Source: an uncultured Gemmatimonadota bacterium (GTDB lineage: Bacteria > Gemmatimonadota > Gemmatimonadetes > Gemmatimonadales > GWC2-71-9). From it: a stretch of DNA of 8,337 bases. The notes under the pieces were generated by a model. The model saw only the letters and a program-made list of their open reading frames with translations, made no database searches and was not told where the DNA came from. Where the stretch lies: NCBI GenBank assembly GCA_946479805.1, contig CAMLHP010000095.1, positions 1-8,337 on the forward strand, given 5' to 3'. Below, piece by piece: positions 1 to 5,032 of the stretch. The first letter of the stretch is position 1, and each line of letters opens with the position of its first letter. Made by a program: the position numbers and the translations under genes.

Positions 1-110
1 ACCTGCAGGATGGGCCGCTCACGCGTCCCGGTCCGCCGGAGGTCGACCAGCTCGAAGCCGAGACCGTCCACCAGTTCGTGTATCTGGTCGAGCAGCGTGT
101 CGAGAGGCAT
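1..110 (-). CDS. rimP: Ribosome maturation factor RimP, N-terminal fragment (runs off the left edge)
   Basis: The first 36 codons of a minus-strand gene are present. It starts at the ATG at 110-108 and leaves the window at base 1. The peptide begins MPLDTLLDQIHELVDGLGFE and continues LVDLRRTGTRERPILQ. This matches the RimP N-terminal domain, in which a helix is followed by a G[FY]ELVD strand. RimP is a cytoplasmic protein that assists maturation of the 30S ribosomal subunit, and in many bacteria its gene heads the rimP-nusA-infB operon. The eight bases between the start codon and the preceding U-tract (GCCCCGCC) hold no clear Shine-Dalgarno sequence. The ATG is still the natural start, because the conserved helix begins within about five residues of it. 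Only a fragment is seen, so the family call rests on this short motif and on the leader arrangement. Confidence 0.75.
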   Translation of the reverse strand, partial: MPLDTLLDQIHELVDGLGFELVDLRRTGTRERPILQ

Positions 111-118
111 GGCGGGGC

Positions 119-147
119 AAAAAAAATGTGGGGGAACTCCCCCACAT
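119..147 (-). terminator. Strong intrinsic terminator in the rimP leader (also able to end murA-pgeF transcripts)
   Basis: Read on the minus strand, a perfect 9-bp stem AUGUGGGGG/CCCCCACAU (arms at 147-139 and 134-126) closes a 4-base AGUU loop. Seven further U residues (125-119) follow at once. This is a textbook Rho-independent terminator in the minus direction. The plus-strand reading has no T-tract after the stem, so it should be unidirectional. It lies 65 bases downstream of the pgeF stop and ends only eight bases before the rimP start codon. Any transcript that reaches rimP from upstream must therefore read through it. Confidence 0.85.
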
Positions 148-198
148 CCACATCACAGGCAAGTACCGCTTAAGCGCCGCCTGAAAGGCGTGCGGGGA
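138..198 (-). promoter_or_regulatory. Candidate antiterminator segment in the rimP leader RNA
   Basis: In the minus-strand leader RNA, UCCCCGCAC (198-190) can pair with GUGGGGGA (145-138). The pairing is U-A, four C-G, a bulged G193, then C-G, A-U and C-G. The second segment makes up most of the 5' arm of the terminator at 147-126, so the two structures exclude each other. A small hairpin, CGCCU-UUC-AGGCG (190-178), and a palindrome, CGCTTAAGCG (176-167), lie between them. This is the usual logic of an attenuator, but it was found by eye. No folding energy was computed, and no known riboswitch or protein-binding consensus was recognised. Confidence 0.4.
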
Positions 199-208
199 CA
201 GCACCGGA

Positions 209-237
209 ATTCTAAGGTGTCATCCGTCCGCCGTCAA
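209..237 (-). promoter_or_regulatory. Sigma70-type promoter directed at rimP
   Basis: On the minus strand TTGACG (237-232, five of six matches to the -35 consensus TTGACA) is followed after exactly 17 bases by TAGAAT (214-209, five of six matches to TATAAT). The -35 box lies in the last codons of pgeF, and the first three bases of the -10 box are the pgeF TAG stop. Transcription would start near 202-205, giving a leader of roughly 92-95 bases before the rimP ATG. The box quality and spacing stand out in such GC-rich DNA. The start site is inferred. Confidence 0.65.
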
Positions 238-1012
238 CCAGCGGAAAACCAAGGAACGCGGCCATCCGCCCGTCGGATCCCCCCGACGCGCGGTGGCTAT
301 GAAACAGCGGGCGGTGATGCGCGGAGCACCAGGCCGACGTCGTGATTTCCCGGATGCCCAGCTGTTCACCCTGCTCCACCAGTCGTTCACGCAGGTCGAG
401 CTTCCAGGGTCCCCGCCCATCACCCCTGAGACCAAATGCCTCCAGCACTTCAGAGCCTACTTCATAGCACTCGCCACAAATCCCCACACCGCAATGCATT
501 ACAATGTCCTTGGGAGCAGCGCCAGCGCGCTCCCTCAGGCGGCTCACTCCCTGTTCCAGTATCCCCCCTGCGGTGCCCCGCCATCCGGAATGCAGCAGCG
601 AGATGGCCCCTGCCGACGGCGCGACCAGGTAGACCGGGATGCAGTCGGCCACTGTCACCGCGAGCAGTACACCTCTTGCCGCAGTTGCGTGACCGTCAGT
701 GGACTGGATCGTCGTCCACCCATCTCCCGGCCCCTGGTGCCATTCGACACGGGTACCGTGCACCTGCGCCCCGCGGATGAAGCCATTGAAGCCCGGCTCG
801 GCGGCCCGGAGCTCCTCCCACCGCGCGCGCGGTGCCTCGACGGGCTCGCCCTTCCGAAATGCGACATCGAACCCGAGGCCCGGCTGGTCTCCCCGCCCAG
901 TGACACCGGCCACCAGGCCGAACCGCTCGCGCCATTCGGCGAGTTCAAACCGGGGCACCCCGGCGGGAGTCGGCCGCTCACGCACCACCGATGGACGGAC
1001 GTCAGCCGTCAT
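212..1012 (-). CDS. pgeF: Laccase-domain protein YfiH/PgeF (peptidoglycan editing factor; purine nucleoside phosphorylase family)
   Basis: This 266-residue protein belongs to the YfiH/DUF152 (Cu-oxidase_4) family, and its length is usual for that family. Conserved motifs appear in order: QVHG (83-86), VADCIPV (121-127), HSGWRGT (141-147), GICGECYEVG (177-186) and SDGRMAAFLG (246-255). H85, C124 and H141 correspond to the zinc ligands described for YfiH proteins. Family members act as cytoplasmic purine nucleoside phosphorylases or adenosine deaminases. In E. coli the protein prevents L-serine from replacing L-alanine in peptidoglycan precursors. The ATG lies inside the end of murA, an 11-base overlap in another frame, so the two are probably translationally coupled. 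No strong Shine-Dalgarno sequence is seen, with GGAG lying about 15 bases upstream. The murA neighbour favours a peptidoglycan role, but that is inference. The stop codon is shared with the -10 box of the rimP promoter. Confidence 0.92.
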   Translation of the reverse strand: MTADVRPSVVRERPTPAGVPRFELAEWRERFGLVAGVTGRGDQPGLGFDVAFRKGEPVEAPRARWEELRAAEPGFNGFIRGAQVHGTRVEWHQGPGDGWTTIQSTDGHATAARGVLLAVTVADCIPVYLVAPSAGAISLLHSGWRGTAGGILEQGVSRLRERAGAAPKDIVMHCGVGICGECYEVGSEVLEAFGLRGDGRGPWKLDLRERLVEQGEQLGIREITTSAWCSAHHRPLFHSHRASGGSDGRMAAFLGFPLVDGGRMTP

Positions 1013-2288
1013 GGCGCTCGATATCGGCTCCGAGGTCGCGCAGCCGCTGGTCGATTGATTCGTACCCGCGCTCGATCTGTCCGATGTTGTGGATCTGGCT
1101 GGTGCCTTCCGCGGCCAGCGCCGCGAGCAGCATCGCCATGCCGGCGCGGATGTCGGGCGACTCCACCACCCCGCCCTTGAGTGGCGAGGGTCCCGAGATC
1201 ACGGCGCGGTGGGGATCGCACAGCACGATCCGCGCGCCCATCCCTATCAGCTTGTCGACAAAGAAGAGCCGGGACTCGAACATCTTCTCGAACACCAGCA
1301 GCATTCCGGTGCACTGGGTGGCCGAGACGATGGTGGTGGACATGACGTCGGCCGGAAAAGCGGGCCAGGGTCCGTCCTCGAGCTTGGGCACGTGGCCACC
1401 GAGGTCGGGCCGCACCCGCCTCTCCTGACCCGGTGCAATGTGGAGCTTGCCGTTGTCGAGCGTGGGCCGGATTCCCAGGCGGTCGAACCCCAGCAGAGTG
1501 CTCCGCAGGTCCTCGCCCCGCACCGGGTCGATGGTAAGGTCGCCATTGGTGACGGCCGCCAGCCCGATGAAGCTGCCGACTTCGATGTGGTCCGGCCCGA
1601 TGGAGTACGACGCGGCGCCCAGCGGCTGCCCGCCCTCGATGGTGTACAGGTTTGATCCGATGCCCTCGATCCGGGCTCCCATCGCCACCAGGCAGCGAGC
1701 GAGATCCTGGACGTGGGGTTCGGCGGCAGCGTTGCGCAGCACGGTCCGGCCCCGGGCGGCTACGGCGGCCATCAGGGCGTTCTCGGTGCCAGTCACGCTG
1801 GGTTCGTCGAGGAACACATCGGCACCATTCAGTCCCCTGGGTGCGCTGAGCTCGTAGCGCTCACCCACCTCCACGCTGGCGCCCAGGGCTTCGAGCGCGA
1901 GGAAGTGGGTATCCACCCGCCGGCGGCCAATGACGTCGCCGCCGGGAGGAGGCAGGACGCATTCACCGAAGCGGGCCACCATGGGACCGGCCAGCAGGAT
2001 CGACGCCCGGATCCGGGCAGAGAGCGCCGGGTCCAGTGGCTTGGGCTTAGCACCGCGCGCGTCCACCCGGAGCTGGTTCGGGCCGACCCACGAGATGTCG
2101 GCGCCAAGGTCGGCCAGCAGCGCGAGCATTGTGTCGACATCGCGGATGCGGGGGATGTTACCAAGCTCTACCGGGCCGTCCGCGAGAAGCGTGGAGGCCA
2201 GGATCGGAAGCGCGGCGTTCTTGTTGCCGGAGGGGCGAATGGTGCCCTTCAGCTGGCGTCCGCCGCGGACGATGAAGTGGGGAGGCAT
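1002..2288 (-). CDS. murA: UDP-N-acetylglucosamine 1-carboxyvinyltransferase MurA, Asp-type active site
   Basis: This cytoplasmic enzyme transfers enolpyruvate from PEP to UDP-GlcNAc, the first committed step of peptidoglycan synthesis. The 428-residue product has the normal length for the two-domain EPT fold. Visible signatures are the N-terminal GG..LKG.I.PSGNKNAALP with K23/N24, SVTGTEN (164-170), FPADVMS with the likely catalytic base D314, and IERGYE (406-410) with R407 near the C-terminus. The mobile loop reads LPPPGGDVIG (112-121). Asp118 (codon 1937-1935) occupies the place of E. coli Cys115, the residue alkylated by fosfomycin; C110 nearby is not the equivalent residue. The ATG fits the family N-terminus, although the bases before it (AAGCTTTCGCC) hold no Shine-Dalgarno sequence. 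It is divergent from the plus-strand gene at 2354 and overlaps pgeF downstream. Confidence 0.96.
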   Translation of the reverse strand: MPPHFIVRGGRQLKGTIRPSGNKNAALPILASTLLADGPVELGNIPRIRDVDTMLALLADLGADISWVGPNQLRVDARGAKPKPLDPALSARIRASILLAGPMVARFGECVLPPPGGDVIGRRRVDTHFLALEALGASVEVGERYELSAPRGLNGADVFLDEPSVTGTENALMAAVAARGRTVLRNAAAEPHVQDLARCLVAMGARIEGIGSNLYTIEGGQPLGAASYSIGPDHIEVGSFIGLAAVTNGDLTIDPVRGEDLRSTLLGFDRLGIRPTLDNGKLHIAPGQERRVRPDLGGHVPKLEDGPWPAFPADVMSTTIVSATQCTGMLLVFEKMFESRLFFVDKLIGMGARIVLCDPHRAVISGPSPLKGGVVESPDIRAGMAMLLAALAAEGTSQIHNIGQIERGYESIDQRLRDLGADIERHDG

Positions 2289-2353
2289 GGCGAAAGCTTG
2301 CGAGCGCGCAGGAACAGGTCAAGCGTTATGTTTCGGGAAAGGAGGCACGGCAC
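2289..2353. other. Short divergent intergenic region between murA and the membrane-protein gene
   Basis: These 65 bases separate two divergently transcribed genes. They must hold, or lie next to, both start regions. I find no pair of -35/-10 boxes good enough to call on either strand. TATGTT (2327-2332) on plus is too close to the ribosome binding site to be useful. TTGACC on minus (2319-2314) has only AAGCTT at the right distance. No strong hairpin is seen. Promoters may lie inside the opposing genes or use another sigma factor. Confidence 0.5.
2338..2345 (+). promoter_or_regulatory. Strong Shine-Dalgarno site for the membrane-protein gene
   Basis: AAAGGAGG is a near-perfect anti-16S match and ends eight bases before the ATG at 2354. 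It fixes that start and supports the reality of the 164-codon gene over longer open frames nearby. It contrasts with murA and rimP, which lack a visible site. Confidence 0.85.
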
Positions 2354-2848
2354 ATGTTCCTGCTCCAGACAGACGTCGTCAGCTTCACCGCCCAGCCGTG
2401 GGTGGGCCCGGTCATGGCGGTTTCACTTGCCCTGATTGCGCTGTCGGTCGTCATAGTGGCGGGCGGCCTCGTGCTGATGGCGGGCAGGATCAAGGGCGAG
2501 ATCGAGGAGCGGAAGCTCCTGATCAACCAGGTGGCCGCCGACGCGAAGGACACGATGGAAAGCATCCGGGAACTGGTGAACGACGGCGAGCACATAGTGG
2601 GCATGGTGCGAGACGAGGCCCAGGCGTTCACCCGAACCGGCCGGACGATCCGCAAGAAACTCAAGCGCGGCGTGAATCGGGTGGAGTCGCGACTGGCAGA
2701 CCTCGAAGCGCTGTACGATGTGGTCCACGAAGAGGTCGAGGACACGGCTCTCGATGTGGCGGCGGGACTCCGGCAGTTCCGCCGGGGCCGCGGCACCGGG
2801 CTGGTCGGGCGCATGACGCGGGTCCTGCTTCCCGGCCGACGCCGCTGA
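2354..2848 (+). CDS. Single-pass membrane protein with long cytoplasmic helix (DUF948-like, unknown function)
   Basis: This 164-residue protein has a short polar N-terminus and one hydrophobic segment at about 18-44 (GPVMAVSLALIALSVVIVAG and following). A basic patch (R45, K47) comes next, then a charged, probably helical or coiled-coil stretch from about 46 to 142, ending in a basic tail (VLLPGRRR). The positive-inside rule suggests the helical part is cytoplasmic. The pattern of one N-terminal membrane helix plus an amphipathic rod resembles DUF948/YtxG-type proteins, but I do not recognise a specific family with confidence. The start is set by the AAAGGAGG site eight bases upstream. The stop overlaps the next gene's start by one base (TGATG), so the two are very likely co-translated. 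A role as an envelope scaffold or partner of the exported phospholipase-like protein is only a guess from position. Confidence 0.8.
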   Translation: MFLLQTDVVSFTAQPWVGPVMAVSLALIALSVVIVAGGLVLMAGRIKGEIEERKLLINQVAADAKDTMESIRELVNDGEHIVGMVRDEAQAFTRTGRTIRKKLKRGVNRVESRLADLEALYDVVHEEVEDTALDVAAGLRQFRRGRGTGLVGRMTRVLLPGRRR

Positions 2849-3783
2849 TGCGGCTGCTGCTGGCACTTCTGGCGGTGGGCGCCGTCCTGGCGTGTATCCC
2901 CGAACCGCTCTACGCCTGGACACCGGGCACCCACGTCTACCTCGCCGAAACCGTCCTCGCGAACCTGCAGCTGGTGCCGCAGCATGTGGCCGAACTGCTC
3001 CGGGTTTTCCCCTACGACTTTCTCTACGGCAACATCGCGGCCGACTCATCCATCGCGAAGAAGTACGCCCCGGTGGGGCGGCACTGCCACTACTGGCACG
3101 TCGGGCAGGAGATATTCGACCTGGCCGGCACCGATGCCATCAGGGCCTTCGGACTGGGCTATTTGTGCCACCTGGCTGCCGATACCGTCGCGCACAACTA
3201 CTTCGTTCCCCGCCAACTGGTGCTCACCAGCAGCACCTCGGCCGTGGGCCATTCTTACTGGGAATCCAGGATCGACACCCAGCTGGGGGATGCCTATCCT
3301 CGCTCGGCGCGCGACCTGATCCGGATGGACCACAGCGCGTCGGACGCGCATCTCGACCAGATCATCTCGCCGACGATCTTCAGTGTCCGGACCAACCGCC
3401 GGCTGTTCCGCGGGATGGTGCACCTGACTGACATGCCCGGTTGGCAGATGGGGATGCAGGCAGCACGCACCCGCAGCCGGTGGGACCTGACCGACGACGT
3501 CGTGGGCGGATATCTCGCGCGCTCGCTCGACTACATGGTCGAGCTGCTGGGTGAGGGGCAGGCTTCCGCCCGCGAGCTTGATCCGTCGGGCGAGCGGCCG
3601 CTGAAGGTGGCCAAGGAGATACGCCGGCGCACCATCCGGGAGCATGGACGGGTTGCAGCCGACGCACTGGTCGATGCAGCGGAGGAGCACTACGGCATGC
3701 CCGGCACCGAGCTGCAGTTCTGGCCCCAGCTCGCCAGGCGGCTGCCGTGGCGCAGCGGGGATGCCGGGAGCATCGCTAGCTGA
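2848..3783 (+). CDS. Exported zinc-dependent phospholipase C-like protein
   Basis: The 311-residue product starts with a hydrophobic signal peptide (MRLLLALLAVGAVLA) and continues with a Zn_dep_PLPC-type (S1/P1 nuclease-like) helical domain. Likely zinc ligands are H29, D66 in YGNIAADS, H79/H81, H108 and D112 in HLAAD, H116, and H135 and E139 in HSYWE. The HxxxD..H..HxxxE order matches bacterial phospholipase C. In that enzyme the mature protein begins with a zinc-binding Trp; here signal peptidase I cutting after PLYA would expose W24. A possible lipobox (VLA-C16) offers a competing lipoprotein fate. The open frame extends far upstream, but the ATG at 2848 overlaps the previous stop (TGATG) and directly precedes the signal peptide, so I chose it. 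There is no Shine-Dalgarno site of its own, which suggests coupling. The true substrate (phospholipid or other phosphodiester) cannot be read from sequence. About 130 C-terminal residues lie beyond the last visible zinc ligand. Confidence 0.85.
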   Translation: MRLLLALLAVGAVLACIPEPLYAWTPGTHVYLAETVLANLQLVPQHVAELLRVFPYDFLYGNIAADSSIAKKYAPVGRHCHYWHVGQEIFDLAGTDAIRAFGLGYLCHLAADTVAHNYFVPRQLVLTSSTSAVGHSYWESRIDTQLGDAYPRSARDLIRMDHSASDAHLDQIISPTIFSVRTNRRLFRGMVHLTDMPGWQMGMQAARTRSRWDLTDDVVGGYLARSLDYMVELLGEGQASARELDPSGERPLKVAKEIRRRTIREHGRVAADALVDAAEEHYGMPGTELQFWPQLARRLPWRSGDAGSIAS

Positions 3784-5032
3784 GCCGGCCCCGGCGCCTG
3801 GCCACTTCGCGCACCGCTTCAACCAGTCTCCGGACTTCGTCGGCCGAGGTGTACGCCGCCGCACCCGCCCGCACCAGCCCCTGTTCCCTCAATCCAAGCC
3901 GTTCCACCACAGTGCTGGCGTAGAAGTCGCCGCTGGAAGCGAACAGCCCTCGCGCGGCCAGCGCCGCGGCGACATCATCGGATGGCAGCTCTGCCACCGT
4001 GAACGCCACGGTAGGCGTCCTGGGCTCGCCCGGGTGCCGGCCGAAGAGGCGCACGCCCTCGATGGCGGCGAGACCGTCCCACATCTGTGCCAGGAGTGCG
4101 TCGCCCTCCTCGTGGAGCCGCTCAAACGCCCGCTGGAGGCGCGTGCGTCTGTCGCCCGCAGGCCCGCCGAGTCCGGCGATGAAGTCGATGGCCGCGGCAA
4201 CACCGGCGATGCCCTCGTGATTGAGCGTACCGGTCTCCAGCCGCTCGGGCGGATGGTCCGGCGCGGGCTTGAGCTTCGGGATGTCGATGCCTGCGGCCAG
4301 GGACGGCTCCATCCAGACCATGCCCACATGCGGGCCATAGAACTTGTAGGCCGAACAGGCGAGGGCGTCGCAGCCGAGCTCGGCCACGCTGGTGAGGCGG
4401 TGCGGCACGAAATGAACGGCGTCCACGAAAACGAGGGCGCCCCTGTCGCGGGCCATCGCGGCGAGCCTCGGAATGTCGGAAATGGTCCCGATGGCGTTCG
4501 ACGCGGCGCTCAGAGCCACCAGCCTGGTGCGCGGAGAGAGGAGCCGGGCATAGGCATCGACGTCGAGTGAACGCATCTCCGGGTCGAGCGGCACTCGCCT
4601 GATGACAAGGCGCCGGTCGCGGGCCACCGCTTCCCAGGGTGCGATGTTGGCGTGGTGGTCGAGGTCGGTAACGATGATCTCGTCGCCCTCGCTCCACCCC
4701 CGGGCCAGTCCCCGGGCGACGTGGAAGGTCATGGTCGACATGTTGGCGCCGAACGCCACCTGGTCAGGAGCAGCGCCCAGCAAGTCGGCCGCGGCCGCAC
4801 GCGAGCCTGCGATTATCGCATCGGTCTCGGCGCTGGTGGGGTAGGCCCAGTGGGTGTTGGCGTTGTGGTGCAAAAGGTACTCGCGCACCGAGTCGGCCAC
4901 GCTGAGCGGGACCTGGGTGCCGCCGGGAGCATCGAAGTATGCCACCTCCACGCCGCCCTCGCGCCTCGCGAGCGCAGGGAACCTGCCGCGCACCTCGGCG
5001 AGGCCTGGCAGTGACTCGAATCGCGCCGTCAC
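3776..5032 (-). CDS. Cysteine desulfurase-like class V aminotransferase lacking the catalytic cysteine
   Basis: This is a 418-residue fold-type I PLP enzyme. The PLP lysine is K230 in CSAYKFYGPH, D204 in FVDAVH should hold the pyridine nitrogen, and DHHAN (125-129) and RLETGTLNHEG (264-274) are family motifs. The closest match I know is the desulfurase-like subfamily of the TIGR01976 type. Where SufS/CsdA proteins carry the sulfur-accepting Cys (GHHCA), this one reads GDFYA (368-372), with Tyr371. The only cysteines, C221 and C226, lie near the PLP lysine. Canonical cysteine desulfurase activity is therefore doubtful; a lyase, epimerase or aminotransferase is possible. The start is GTG (5032-5030), overlapping the gatB stop by four bases, with GGAG (5044-5041) eight bases upstream. 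The 3' end overlaps the convergent plus-strand gene by eight bases. Confidence 0.88.
   Translation of the reverse strand: MTARFESLPGLAEVRGRFPALARREGGVEVAYFDAPGGTQVPLSVADSVREYLLHHNANTHWAYPTSAETDAIIAGSRAAAADLLGAAPDQVAFGANMSTMTFHVARGLARGWSEGDEIIVTDLDHHANIAPWEAVARDRRLVIRRVPLDPEMRSLDVDAYARLLSPRTRLVALSAASNAIGTISDIPRLAAMARDRGALVFVDAVHFVPHRLTSVAELGCDALACSAYKFYGPHVGMVWMEPSLAAGIDIPKLKPAPDHPPERLETGTLNHEGIAGVAAAIDFIAGLGGPAGDRRTRLQRAFERLHEEGDALLAQMWDGLAAIEGVRLFGRHPGEPRTPTVAFTVAELPSDDVAAALAARGLFASSGDFYASTVVERLGLREQGLVRAGAAAYTSADEVRRLVEAVREVARRRGRLS

Noticed and set aside
19..204. 61-codon minus-strand frame spanning the rimP leader, as a possible leader peptide
   Set aside because: It would begin with GTG right at the predicted transcript start with no ribosome binding site. 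It crosses the terminator U-tract and runs through rimP in another frame, with no codon run typical of a regulatory peptide.
293..1180. 295-codon plus-strand open frame opposite pgeF and the end of murA
   Set aside because: Low-complexity Arg/Pro-rich translation, no recognisable motif and full overlap with two well-supported genes. It is a typical high-GC shadow frame.
1929..1961. Cys110 of MurA as the fosfomycin-reactive cysteine
   Set aside because: It lies eight residues before the loop position. The PGG-x motif places Asp118 at the E. coli Cys115 site.
2304..2332. Possible plus-strand promoter with TATGTT as -10 box
   Set aside because: No -35 match at a workable distance, and the start of transcription would fall inside the ribosome binding site.
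1930..2847. Long plus-strand open frame that continues in frame into the phospholipase-like gene, suggesting a 617-residue protein
   Set aside because: The upstream part is antisense to murA and overlaps the membrane-protein gene in another frame. Its translation is rich in Arg, Gly and Pro with no domain. The signal peptide and TGATG overlap place the real start at 2848.
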